Origin: JAWLHJ01 sp040904945
GTDB taxonomy: Bacteria; Gemmatimonadota; Gemmatimonadetes; Longimicrobiales; Gaopeijiaceae
Direction of reading: 5' to 3'
Length of the DNA: 24,097 bases
Assembly (NCBI GenBank): GCA_040904945.1
Contig: JBBDSM010000128.1
Span: 1 to 24,097 of the forward strand
Position numbers and translations under genes: made by a program. Positions 1 through 7,877 of the stretch are shown here, piece by piece; position 1 is the stretch's first letter, and every line of letters begins with the position of its first letter. The notes under the pieces are model-generated. The model made no database searches, was not told the DNA's origin, and worked only from the letters and a program-made list of their open reading frames with translations.

Positions 1-29
1 TACTACGCATTCAGAGAAGGATTTGGCAC

Positions 30-1193
30 ATGGCCGATCAGCCGAAGGGCGGCTTCCGCTTCGATACGCTCGCGATCCACGCCGGAGCCCGCCCCGAGCC
101 GGTCACGGGGGCGATCATGACCCCGATCTTCCAGACGTCGACCTACGTGCAGCCGGCCGTCGGTGAGCCGCTCCAGGGATCGTACGATTACGGGCGCACG
201 GCCAACCCGACCCGCGAGGCGCTCGAGGAGAACATCGCAGCCCTGGAGGGAGGAACGCGGGGCGTGGCGTTCGCGTCCGGGCTCGCCGCCATCGAGGCCA
301 TCCTGAAGCGGCTGTCCGCCGGCGATCACGTCGTGAGCGAGGAGAACACCTACGGCGGCACGACCCGCATGTTCAACCACGTGCTGAGCCGCTTCGGGAT
401 CGAGTTCACCTACGTCGACTCCCGGGACCTCGAAGCGGTGGCGGCGGCCATGCGGCCGAACACGAAGCTCGTTCACATCGAGACCCCCACGAACCCGATG
501 ATGCGGGTGAGCGACATCCGGGCGTTGGCCGACCTCGCACATGCGAACGATGCACTCCTGTCGGTGGACAACACCTTCGCGTCGCCTTACAACCAGCGCC
601 CTCTCGAGCTCGGCGCCGACTTCTCGGTGCACTCGGCGACCAAGTACATCAACGGGCACTCGGACGTCATCGGCGGACTCCTGGCGGTGCGCGACGAGGC
701 GCTCGCGGACGAGATCATGTTCATCCGCAAGTCGACCGGCGCCGTGCCGGGCCCGATGGACTGCTTCCTCACGCTGCGCGGCGCGAAGACGCTCGCCGTG
801 CGCATGCGGCAGCACAACGAAAACGGCATGGCCGCGGCGCGCTTCCTCGAGGGGCATGCCAAGGTGGACCGGGTGCTCTATCCCGGGCTCGAATCCCATC
901 CGGACCACGAGCTCGCCAAGGCGCAGATGCGCGGCTTCACCGGCATGGTGTCCGTCGACGTCGGGAACCTGGAGCGTGCGAAGGCACTCACGGAGCACCT
1001 CCGTGTCTTCTCGCTCGCGGAGAGCCTGGGCGGCGTCGAATCGCTGATCAGCGTGCCGGCGCTCATGACCCACGCTTCGGTCCCCGAGGACCGCCGCATG
1101 GAGATGGGAGTGACTCCCGGACTCGTGCGGCTATCCGTGGGCATCGAGGACATCGACGACATCATCGAGGATCTGGACAGGGTGCTGGGTTAG
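30..1193 (+). CDS. Cystathionine gamma-synthase / gamma-lyase family PLP enzyme
   Basis: A 387-residue member of the Cys/Met-metabolism PLP family (fold type I), which does beta/gamma elimination or replacement on cystathionine, homoserine esters or methionine in the cytoplasm. Visible landmarks are YDYGRTANPT (residues 52-61, phosphate-binding Tyr/Arg), ETPTNP (151-156), SVDNTF with the pyridine-binding Asp180, and SATKYINGHSD with the Schiff-base Lys205. The C-terminal SLGGVESLI and RLSVGIED motifs complete the fold, and the length is normal. The ATG follows a purine-rich AGAGAAGG (13-20). The gene stands alone before a 93-nt gap that holds the promoter of the M48 gene. Sequence alone does not separate gamma-synthase from gamma-lyase or O-acetylhomoserine sulfhydrylase. 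A paralogue lies at 14626-15783 on the other strand. Confidence 0.93.
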   Translation: MADQPKGGFRFDTLAIHAGARPEPVTGAIMTPIFQTSTYVQPAVGEPLQGSYDYGRTANPTREALEENIAALEGGTRGVAFASGLAAIEAILKRLSAGDHVVSEENTYGGTTRMFNHVLSRFGIEFTYVDSRDLEAVAAAMRPNTKLVHIETPTNPMMRVSDIRALADLAHANDALLSVDNTFASPYNQRPLELGADFSVHSATKYINGHSDVIGGLLAVRDEALADEIMFIRKSTGAVPGPMDCFLTLRGAKTLAVRMRQHNENGMAAARFLEGHAKVDRVLYPGLESHPDHELAKAQMRGFTGMVSVDVGNLERAKALTEHLRVFSLAESLGGVESLISVPALMTHASVPEDRRMEMGVTPGLVRLSVGIEDIDDIIEDLDRVLG

Positions 1194-1220
1194 GGGGGCG
1201 AGCGCGGGACGCCCTGGTGT

Positions 1221-1248
1221 GAAACCGCGACCCGCCCCTCGGCGTAGG
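1221..1248 (+). promoter_or_regulatory. ECF-type promoter (copy 1), upstream of the M48 peptidase
   Basis: GAAAC at 1221-1225 and CGTAGG at 1243-1248 are separated by 17 nt. The same two boxes with the same spacing lie before the sigma gene (8713-8740) and before its anti-sigma gene (9449-9476). The pattern resembles Bacillus sigma-W promoters (TGAAAC-N16/17-CGTA). The predicted start, near 1253-1256, would leave a leader of about 30 nt carrying AGGAG (1271-1275) ahead of the ATG at 1287. Assignment to the sigma factor in this window is inferred. Confidence 0.7.
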
Positions 1249-1286
1249 ACCCTCTATCCGAGACCCCGCCAGGAGCTTGACCAGAA

Positions 1287-2291
1287 ATGAGCGATCAGAA
1301 CGGCTCGACCGACGACACCCCTGCCGGCAATGCCGGCGCCAAGCGCATCCTTACCGGCATCGCGCCGCGCGCCTGGGAGCACCCTGCGGACAAGGCGGCG
1401 CTCCAGGCGCTCCGCCGTGTACCCGTCTTCGACGAAGTGCTCAGAAGGGTGTTCGGCTTCTTCGGGGAGAAGCCCATTCGGCTGGCCTTCCAGGCCAACG
1501 CCGTCCAGGTGGGGCCGAACCAGTTCCCGAGGATCCACGAGAGCTACCTCGCCTGCCTGAAGACGCTCGACGCACCTGAAGAGTATCCGCTCTTCGTCTC
1601 GCAGACACCGCTCGTGAATGCCGGCGCGTACGGCATGTCCCAACCGTTCATCATCCTGAACTCCGGGACGATGCGACTCCTGGACGACGACGAGCTCAAC
1701 TACGTCATCGGTCACGAGATCGGGCACATCCTGAGCGACCACGTGCTCTACCGCACAATGACTGTGCTGCTCATCAACCTGGCCAACATGGGCTTCCCCA
1801 TCGTGGGGCTGGCGGCCCGCGCCGTGCTGGTCGGGCTGCTCGAGTGGTCCAGGAAAGCCGAGCTCACCGCAGACCGTGCGGGGCTCCTCGCGATCCAGAA
1901 TCCCGAGCGGGTGATGCACGGGATGATGAAGATGGCCGGCGGCGGGTCGAACGAGGAGACGAACCTGCAGGCGTTCATCAACCAGGCGGACGAGTACCGC
2001 GAGAGCGGAGACGTCGCCGACCAGGTCTTCAAGGTCCTGAACCTCATGTTCCAGACGCACCCGTTCTACGTGATCCGCGTGAGCGAGCTGCGGAGTTGGA
2101 TCGAGGCGGGCGACTACGACCGGATCCTCCGGGGTGAGTATCCGAGGGCGGACGAGCCCAACCCCGCGTACGATCAAGATCTCCGGGATGCCGCCAAGGC
2201 CTACAGCGAAGAGGCCCGGGACTTCCTCGACGTGCTGGGCGACGCCGCGAAGCGCATGGGCTCGGACTTCATGGGCGGTCTCCGTCGCTGA
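1287..2291 (+). CDS. M48-family membrane zinc metallopeptidase (HtpX/YggG-like)
   Basis: A 334-residue M48 peptidase. The zinc motif HEIGH is at residues 143-147, and the third ligand is probably Glu192 in RKAELTADRAG, the usual ExxxD arrangement. A hydrophobic stretch at about 158-186, between these two elements, is the expected membrane-associated segment. There is no N-terminal signal peptide, so a membrane-bound enzyme acting on misfolded membrane or envelope proteins is likely by analogy with HtpX. The C-terminal part (about 200-334) is acidic and helical, with no domain I recognise. The ATG has AGGAG at 1271-1275. The upstream promoter matches those of the ECF sigma locus at 8.7-9.5 kb, which supports an envelope-stress role. 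A possible terminator follows the stop codon. Confidence 0.9.
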   Translation: MSDQNGSTDDTPAGNAGAKRILTGIAPRAWEHPADKAALQALRRVPVFDEVLRRVFGFFGEKPIRLAFQANAVQVGPNQFPRIHESYLACLKTLDAPEEYPLFVSQTPLVNAGAYGMSQPFIILNSGTMRLLDDDELNYVIGHEIGHILSDHVLYRTMTVLLINLANMGFPIVGLAARAVLVGLLEWSRKAELTADRAGLLAIQNPERVMHGMMKMAGGGSNEETNLQAFINQADEYRESGDVADQVFKVLNLMFQTHPFYVIRVSELRSWIEAGDYDRILRGEYPRADEPNPAYDQDLRDAAKAYSEEARDFLDVLGDAAKRMGSDFMGGLRR

Positions 2292-2298
2292 CGCGCCA

Positions 2299-2327
2299 GG
2301 AGCGGCGCGGCTCCGCCCCTTTTCTTT
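2299..2327 (+). terminator. Possible intrinsic terminator after the M48 gene
   Basis: GGAGC (2299-2303) and GCTCC (2310-2314) form a short GC-rich stem with a 6-nt loop. GCCCC and then TTTTCTTT (2320-2327) follow. The stem is only 5 bp and five C/G bases separate it from the T run, so efficiency is doubtful. The position, between a stop codon and the purD promoter-like sequence, fits. Confidence 0.35.
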
Positions 2328-2339
2328 CCGGGTCGGGCA

Positions 2340-2345
2340 TATAGA
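2340..2345 (+). promoter_or_regulatory. Candidate -10 box for purD (leaderless-like)
   Basis: TATAGA (followed by CT) lies 9 nt before the purD ATG at 2355. No Shine-Dalgarno sequence is visible in the short spacer. A start about 7 nt downstream of this box would put the mRNA end almost on the ATG. No convincing -35 box is seen. Confidence 0.3.
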
Positions 2346-2354
2346 CTCCGCGCC

Positions 2355-3641
2355 ATGCGCATTCTGATCGTAGGAAACGGAGGGCGTGAGCACGCCCTGC
2401 TCTGGAAGCTGCGGCGGGACGCTCCCGACGCCGACTTCTTCGTAACGCGGCCGAACGGCGGCATGGTCGGCGCGTGCCAGCCCGTGGACGTCGCGCCGAG
2501 CGACGTCGAGGGGCTCGCAACCTGGGCCGAAGCGCGGCAGATCGACCTGACCGTCGTGGGACCGGAGGCTCCGCTCGCCGCCGGTATCGTCGACCGCTTC
2601 GAGGCCCGAGGGCTTCGCGCCTTCGGACCGAGCGCCCGGGCGGCCCGCATCGAGTCGAGCAAGGCCTACGCAAAAGCGCTCATGCGCGACGCGGGCATCC
2701 CCACGGCCGACCACCGCACCTTCACGAGCGCCGCCGAAGCCAAGGCGTTCGTGCGCGAGCGCGGGGCGCCGATCGTGGTGAAGGCCTCCGGGCTTGCGGC
2801 CGGTAAGGGAGCCGTCGTATGCGAGACCGTCGACGAGGCGACCGAAGCCGTGGACGCGATGCTCGCCGAAGGTGCGTTCGGCTCTGCGGGCGAGAAGGTC
2901 GTCGTGGAGGAGTTCATGCGCGGCGAGGAGCTCTCGGTCTTCGCCGTGACGGACGGACGGAGCTTCACGATCCTCGAGCCGTCGCAGGACCACAAAAGGG
3001 TCGGCGAAGGCGACACGGGCCCGAACACGGGTGGCATGGGCGCCTACGCACCCGTCGCGATGGCCGACGATGCCCTCCTCTCCGAGGCTGCCGAACGGAT
3101 CATCGAGCCGACGCTGGCCGCGATGGCGGGGGACGGGTCCCCGTTCAAGGGGCTCCTCTACGCCGGGCTCATGAAGACCGCCGAAGGGTTGAAGGTCGTG
3201 GAGTTCAACTGCCGGTTCGGCGATCCGGAGACCCAGGTCGTCCTCCCGCTCCTCGACGGGTCGCTGCTCGACCTGATGATGCGCGTGGCCGAGGGTCGGG
3301 CCCTCGAGTCGGGCCGTGCGCCGAGCCGTCCGGGGGCGGCCGTCACGACGGTCGTGGCGTCGGGTGGGTATCCAGGTCCGTACGAGTCCGGGAGGCCGAT
3401 CACGCTGCCGGCCGAGCTCGACCGGGACGATCTTATCGTCTTCCACGCGGGCACGAAGCTGGACGAGAGCGGCACGCTGGTCACGTCCGGGGGGCGGGTG
3501 CTGGCCGTGACCGCGCTGGCCCCGACCTTCTCGGAAGCCGCCGACGCGAGTAGGAGCGCCGCGGGACAGGTCGCCTTCGAGGGCGCATTCTTCCGGGGCG
3601 ACATCGGATGGAGAGAACGTCAACGTCAGGAGGAATCGTGA
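2355..3641 (+). CDS. purD: Phosphoribosylamine--glycine ligase (GAR synthetase)
   Basis: A 428-residue ATP-grasp ligase that joins 5-phosphoribosylamine and glycine with ATP, the second step of de novo purine synthesis. The N terminus RILIVGNGGREHAL is the family hallmark. The segment VVKASGLAAGKGA and the late motif EFNCRFGDPETQ mark the ATP-grasp core (roughly residues 100-295), followed by the C-terminal domain. Length is normal. It appears to head the operon purD-ybjQ-mutM-M16-M16. Its TGA overlaps the GTG start of the next gene by 4 nt (GTGA, 3638-3641). Other purine genes are absent nearby, so this is a stand-alone purD locus. Confidence 0.96.
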   Translation: MRILIVGNGGREHALLWKLRRDAPDADFFVTRPNGGMVGACQPVDVAPSDVEGLATWAEARQIDLTVVGPEAPLAAGIVDRFEARGLRAFGPSARAARIESSKAYAKALMRDAGIPTADHRTFTSAAEAKAFVRERGAPIVVKASGLAAGKGAVVCETVDEATEAVDAMLAEGAFGSAGEKVVVEEFMRGEELSVFAVTDGRSFTILEPSQDHKRVGEGDTGPNTGGMGAYAPVAMADDALLSEAAERIIEPTLAAMAGDGSPFKGLLYAGLMKTAEGLKVVEFNCRFGDPETQVVLPLLDGSLLDLMMRVAEGRALESGRAPSRPGAAVTTVVASGGYPGPYESGRPITLPAELDRDDLIVFHAGTKLDESGTLVTSGGRVLAVTALAPTFSEAADASRSAAGQVAFEGAFFRGDIGWRERQRQEES

Positions 3642-3958
3642 TCGTCACCACCACCCCGTCCGTCGAAGGGCGCCCAGCCCGGGAGTACCTCGGGATCGTC
3701 ATGGGCGAAGCCATCGTCGGCGCCAACATCTTCAAGGACTTCCTCGCCGGCGTGCGCGACATCGTGGGCGGACGCTCCCAGGCGTACGAGAAGGCGCTCC
3801 GCGGCGCGCGACAGGAAGCGCTGCGCGAGATGGCGAAGCGCGCGCAGGACCTCGGCGCCGACGCGGTCCTCTCGGTCGACCTCGACTACGAGATCATCGG
3901 CAAGGGAGGAAGCATGCTGATGGTGACCTGCGCCGGCACGGCGGTGAAGCTGGGCTGA
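3638..3958 (+). CDS. YbjQ / UPF0145-family protein
   Basis: A 106-residue protein of the YbjQ (UPF0145) family, often annotated as a heavy-metal-binding domain although its biochemical role is not established. Family features seen are TTTPSVEGRPAREYLGIV at the start, GANIFKDFLAGVRDIVGGRS in the middle, and ARQEALREMAKRAQDLGADAV leading to a short beta-rich end. I chose the GTG at 3638 over an in-frame ATG at 3608. AGGAGG (3628-3633) sits just before the GTG, the resulting length matches the family, and the GTG overlaps the purD stop as GTGA. It is 22 nt upstream of mutM and is probably cotranscribed with purD and mutM. Confidence 0.85.
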   Translation: MIVTTTPSVEGRPAREYLGIVMGEAIVGANIFKDFLAGVRDIVGGRSQAYEKALRGARQEALREMAKRAQDLGADAVLSVDLDYEIIGKGGSMLMVTCAGTAVKLG

Positions 3959-3980
3959 CCCCGGCCCGCATCGATCCCGC

Positions 3981-4835
3981 ATGCCCGAGCTACCCGAGGC
4001 GGAAACCATCGTACGGGGCCTCCGCCCCCACGTCACCGGTCTCGTCATCGAACGCGTGGAGGTGCCCCGCCCCGACGTGCTGCGCGAGGACGAGGCTTCG
4101 TTCCGTCGATCCCTCGAAGGCCGGCGCTTCGACTCCGTTCAGCGCCGAGCGAAAAACGTCATCGCACCCCTCACGGGGAACCGGGTGCTGGCCGTGAACC
4201 TCGGAATGACCGGACGGCTCCTCTTCTTCTCCGACCCGCCCAACGAGAGCCGCGCGCCGACCCACGTCGCCGTGCGCTTACACCTCGAAGGGAACGCCGT
4301 CCTCGCGTTCGACGACGTCCGGAGGTTCGGCACGGTCGAAGCGCTCAGCCAGGAGGACTGGAAGGCCCGATCCGAACGCATGGGCCCCGAACCGCTCGGG
4401 CGAGCGTTCACCGCCCGGGCGCTGATCGACGGTCTGGAGCGCTCCCGGTCGCCGGTGCGCAGCTGGCTGCTCGACCAGAGGCGCGTCGCCGGCGTCGGGA
4501 ACATCTATGCCAACGAGGCACTCTATCACGCTGGCGTCGATCCTCGGCGCCCGGCCCGCGACGTAGGGGCCGACGAAGCGCGCAGGCTGCACCGCGCGCT
4601 TCGCAAGGTGCTGCGCAACGCGATCGAGGCGGGAGGAACCACGCTACGTGACTATCGGACGGCGGATGGCGAGGAAGGCCGTTACGGGCGGACGCTCTGG
4701 GTCTACGGGCGCGACGGCGAGCCGTGCAGCCGCTGCGGCGGCACCATCGAGCGCATCGTCTTCGGCGGCCGATCGGCCTTCGTCTGCCCCGGCTGCCAGC
4801 CCGGTGAGGGCCGCGTGCCGGGCGACGCACGGTAG
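3981..4835 (+). CDS. mutM: Formamidopyrimidine-DNA glycosylase (Fpg/MutM)
   Basis: A 284-residue DNA repair glycosylase/AP lyase that removes 8-oxoguanine and formamidopyrimidines. The N terminus PELPEAETIVRGL supplies the catalytic Pro (after Met removal) and Glu. Lys58 in RRAKNV is the conserved lysine of the N-terminal lobe, NLGMTGRL (73-80) the conserved core, and DQRRVAGVGNIYANEAL the helix-two-turn-helix. The C-terminal zinc finger is Cys249, Cys252, Cys269 and Cys272. PELPEAE and GMTGRL favour Fpg over Nei. No Shine-Dalgarno is obvious before the ATG. The stop codon abuts the ATG of the following M16 gene with zero spacing. Confidence 0.96.
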   Translation: MPELPEAETIVRGLRPHVTGLVIERVEVPRPDVLREDEASFRRSLEGRRFDSVQRRAKNVIAPLTGNRVLAVNLGMTGRLLFFSDPPNESRAPTHVAVRLHLEGNAVLAFDDVRRFGTVEALSQEDWKARSERMGPEPLGRAFTARALIDGLERSRSPVRSWLLDQRRVAGVGNIYANEALYHAGVDPRRPARDVGADEARRLHRALRKVLRNAIEAGGTTLRDYRTADGEEGRYGRTLWVYGRDGEPCSRCGGTIERIVFGGRSAFVCPGCQPGEGRVPGDAR

Positions 4836-6419
4836 ATGCACGTGAGCGGATCGCTCGCCCGTCAGGTGCCTCCGTCGGTGGCGCGCTCGGTGGTCTCGCC
4901 ACTGGTGCTCGCGGCCCTCGTACTCTCGACCGCCTGCGCGGCCGGGCCACGCCAGCCGGCCGCGCAGGCCACCGGCGACCCCGCACCGGCCGAGACCGTC
5001 GCGCCAAGCCCGGGAGAGCGCCTCCCCGTGCGCGAGGTCACCCTCGACAACGGGATGCGCTTCCTCATCCTCCCGCGGGAGGGAGCCCCCACCGTCTCGT
5101 TCGTCCTGCAGTTCGGTATCGGCGGGGTGCACGAGCGCGAGGGGCAAACAGGCATCGCCCATCTCCTGGAACACATGCTGTTCAAGGGCACGACCACCGT
5201 CGGGACGGAAGATCTCGACGCGGAGCTCGCCTACTTCGACCGCATCGACTCGGTGCACGACACCCTCCTGGTCGCGCGGGAAGCCGCCGACACGGCGGCG
5301 ATCGAACGGCTCTCGGCGCGCATCGCAGAACTGGAGGACTCGGCCCGCACCTTCGTGGACAGCAACGCCTTCGACCGGATCCTCACCCGCGAGGGGGCTC
5401 AGGGCCTCAACGCCACGACGACGTCCGAGGCGACGATCTACTTCGTCGAGCTTCCGGCCAACCGGGCCGAGCTCTGGTTCGTGCTCGAGGGCGACCGCAT
5501 GCGGGACCCCGTCTTCAGGGAGTTCTACAGCGAGCGCAGCGTGGTCCTCGAGGAGCGCCGCATGCGCGTCGACGCGAGCCCCGGTGGGACCCTCTACGAG
5601 CGGCATCTGGCCGAAGCGTTCCGGGTGCACCCCTACGGGCAGCCCGTGGTCGGACACATGAGGGACCTGGAGCGGATCTCCCGGCGTGATCTCGAGCATT
5701 ACTTCAGCCGCTACTACACACCCGACAACGCGGTCGTCGCCATCGTCGGGAACGTGGACGCCGACCGCATGGAGCACTTCGCCCGGCGGTACTTCGGCGA
5801 TATCGAAGCGGGCGAACCGCCCCCACCCGTGACCGCGGTGGAGCCGCCGCAGCGGGAGGAGCGCCGTGTCGAGGTCACCTGGGACGCCCAGCCCCTGCTC
5901 CGAATCGGCTGGCACGTACCCTCGCAGCTGGACGACGACGCCACCGCGGTCGCGGTCCTGTCGTCGCTCCTGACCGGTGGGAGGAGCTCGCGACTCCACC
6001 GTCGCCTGGTCATCGAGGAGCGGGTCGCCACGGGTGTGTTCAGCTCCGTCGGCCCGGGGAGCCGGTATCCCGGCCTTTTCCAGATCGACGCCACGCCCAG
6101 GGCCCCCCACCGGCCGGACACGGTGGAAGCGCTCATCTACGAAGAGATCGAGCGACTCGCGAACGATGGACCGAACGAGCGCGAGCTGGAGCGGGTCCGG
6201 AACCAGGTGGCCGCAGGCAGCGTACGGCGCATGACGTCGAATCTGGGGCTGGCCTTCCAGCTCGCGGAATCGACGTCGCTCGAGGGCGACTGGCGCGAGA
6301 CCTTCCGGGGCTCCGAGCGGCTTCGCGAGCTGACGGCGGAAGACGTGCGCGAGGCCGCGGCCCGATACCTCACCGCGCAAAACCGCACCGTCGCCGTCCT
6401 GCGCCGGGAGGAACCGTGA
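4836..6419 (+). CDS. Exported M16-family zinc peptidase (catalytic member of a pair)
   Basis: A 527-residue M16 (pitrilysin/processing-peptidase-like) protease. The inverted zinc motif HLLEH is at residues 109-113, and the third ligand is probably Glu240 in VVLEER by alignment with pitrilysin. An N-terminal hydrophobic segment (about 17-36) ending in STAC suggests export; STAC is a poor lipobox, so lipidation is uncertain. A helical, charged insertion of about 55 residues (roughly 130-185) separates the HLLEH helix from the conserved GAQGLNATTTSE stretch. This is longer than in mitochondrial-type subunits but of a kind seen in some bacterial M16 proteins. The C-terminal half carries the second M16 domain (GGRSSRLHRRLV, about 382-393). 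It overlaps the next M16 gene by 4 nt (GTGA), consistent with subunits of one complex. Confidence 0.92.
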   Translation: MHVSGSLARQVPPSVARSVVSPLVLAALVLSTACAAGPRQPAAQATGDPAPAETVAPSPGERLPVREVTLDNGMRFLILPREGAPTVSFVLQFGIGGVHEREGQTGIAHLLEHMLFKGTTTVGTEDLDAELAYFDRIDSVHDTLLVAREAADTAAIERLSARIAELEDSARTFVDSNAFDRILTREGAQGLNATTTSEATIYFVELPANRAELWFVLEGDRMRDPVFREFYSERSVVLEERRMRVDASPGGTLYERHLAEAFRVHPYGQPVVGHMRDLERISRRDLEHYFSRYYTPDNAVVAIVGNVDADRMEHFARRYFGDIEAGEPPPPVTAVEPPQREERRVEVTWDAQPLLRIGWHVPSQLDDDATAVAVLSSLLTGGRSSRLHRRLVIEERVATGVFSSVGPGSRYPGLFQIDATPRAPHRPDTVEALIYEEIERLANDGPNERELERVRNQVAAGSVRRMTSNLGLAFQLAESTSLEGDWRETFRGSERLRELTAEDVREAAARYLTAQNRTVAVLRREEP

Positions 6420-7861
6420 ACAGACCGTCGGGCCTCCCCGCATGGGCGCTCGCCGCGGCCCTGGCCGGCACCCTCCTGACGTGCGTGCCGGGTGCTGCCC
6501 AGACGCCTCGCGAGCGTGTCGACGCCATGTCGTTCGGCCCCGTCCGCTTCGACCAGCCGACCCCCGAGCGGCACGAGGTGGACGGCGTCACGGTGCTCCT
6601 CATCGAGGACCGTGACCTCCCCCTCATTACGACCATGGTCGGATTCGAGGGCGGATACGGCGTCTTCCCACGCTCGCGCTATGCCGCGGCGATGGCGCTT
6701 CCGGCGCTCATGCGGTACGGCGGGGTCGACGGGATGCGCCCCGACTCGGTCGACGCCGAGCTGGAGACGTACGCGATCCAGCTCTCCTTCGGAAGCGGCG
6801 GGGGGGCGGTGTCGTCCAGCATGAACGTACTCACCGAGCATTTCGGAAGCGCCATGGATCTCTGGGGCCGGATGATCGCGGAGCCCGCCTTCGATTCGTC
6901 GGAGGTCGAGGTCTGGCGCGGCCGTCAGATGGAAAGCGTCCTGCGTCGCCCCGACGATCCCGGCACGGTCGCGTTCTCGGAGTTCAATGCCCTCCTGTAC
7001 GGCGATCACCCCATCGGGTGGGAGATGACGGAGGCCGACCTCGCTCCGAGCGCGTTGACGCATGAGCGGCTCCACGAGATTCATCACCGCATCGTCTGCC
7101 GGAACAACCTTCTCGTGGGCGTGACCGGGGACGTGTCATGGGAGGACGCGCGCCCCGAGGTGGAGCGCTTCATCGCTCGCGTCCCCGAGTGCGCCGAACC
7201 CCTACCGGAGCCACCCGTCCCCGAGGTGCCGGCCCGCCCAGGGGTCTACCTCATCCACAAGGAGCTCGATCAGGCCGTCGTCGTCCTGGCGCACCCCACC
7301 GACCTCCCCCTCGCCGATGATCCCGAATACTTCGCAGCGACCATCGGGAACACGATCCTCGGCGGGGGAGGGTTCTCGAGCCGGATCATGGACAGGGTCC
7401 GGACCGAGCGCGGATACGCCTACTCCGCGTCCTCCCTCTGGACGACGCCCCGACGCTACCCCGGACTGCTGGGGGCCGTGACGCGGACGCAGCCGGAGAC
7501 CGCAGTGCCGGCCATCGAGGTCATCCTGGAGACCATGCGTGGCCTCGGCGGTGAGCCGCCGACCGACGACGAGGTCGAGACCACGGTCGACCGGATCGTG
7601 AACGGCTTCGTCTTCAACTTCGAGAATCCGTCCCAGATCGTCTCACGAACGATGTTCTACCTGGCGCAGGATCTCCCCGACGACTGGCTCGAGCGTTATC
7701 TGGACGGCGTGCAGGCGGTGGCCGCCACCGATGTCGCGGGCGTGTTCGAGACGCACCTCCGCCCGGATGACATGACGATCCTGGTCGTGGGCGACACCGC
7801 GCGCATCGGGCGCGCCGCCCTCGAGCGGCTGGGGCCGGTCACGGTGCTGCCCACGCCCTGA
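6416..7861 (+). CDS. Exported M16-fold protein lacking the zinc motif (non-catalytic partner)
   Basis: A 481-residue M16-fold protein with a signal peptide (about 1-29, ending PGAAQ). Where an active M16 enzyme has HxxEH, this one reads AAAMALPALMRYGG (about 89-102), so the zinc site is absent. The C-terminal M16 domain is intact, with ILGGGGFSSRIMDRVRTERG and then AYSAS, the usual substrate-clamping region. The GTG start overlaps the preceding peptidase stop codon (GTGA, 6416-6419), so the pair is probably translated together, as alpha/beta-type subunits. The location is presumably periplasmic. It ends 16 nt from the convergent ubiE/menG gene. Confidence 0.9.
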   Translation: MNRPSGLPAWALAAALAGTLLTCVPGAAQTPRERVDAMSFGPVRFDQPTPERHEVDGVTVLLIEDRDLPLITTMVGFEGGYGVFPRSRYAAAMALPALMRYGGVDGMRPDSVDAELETYAIQLSFGSGGGAVSSSMNVLTEHFGSAMDLWGRMIAEPAFDSSEVEVWRGRQMESVLRRPDDPGTVAFSEFNALLYGDHPIGWEMTEADLAPSALTHERLHEIHHRIVCRNNLLVGVTGDVSWEDARPEVERFIARVPECAEPLPEPPVPEVPARPGVYLIHKELDQAVVVLAHPTDLPLADDPEYFAATIGNTILGGGGFSSRIMDRVRTERGYAYSASSLWTTPRRYPGLLGAVTRTQPETAVPAIEVILETMRGLGGEPPTDDEVETTVDRIVNGFVFNFENPSQIVSRTMFYLAQDLPDDWLERYLDGVQAVAATDVAGVFETHLRPDDMTILVVGDTARIGRAALERLGPVTVLPTP

Positions 7862-7877
7862 GGCGATCGGCCTGCTC

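Noticed and set aside
1254..3623. Long open minus-strand frame (789 codons) opposite the M48 and purD genes
   Set aside because: Antisense shadow in high-GC DNA; it is Arg/Gly/His-rich, has no domain signal, and two clear genes occupy the plus strand.
3608..3637. Upstream ATG start for the YbjQ-family gene
   Set aside because: AGGAGG lies downstream of it, directly before the GTG at 3638, which also gives the standard family length and a GTGA overlap with purD.
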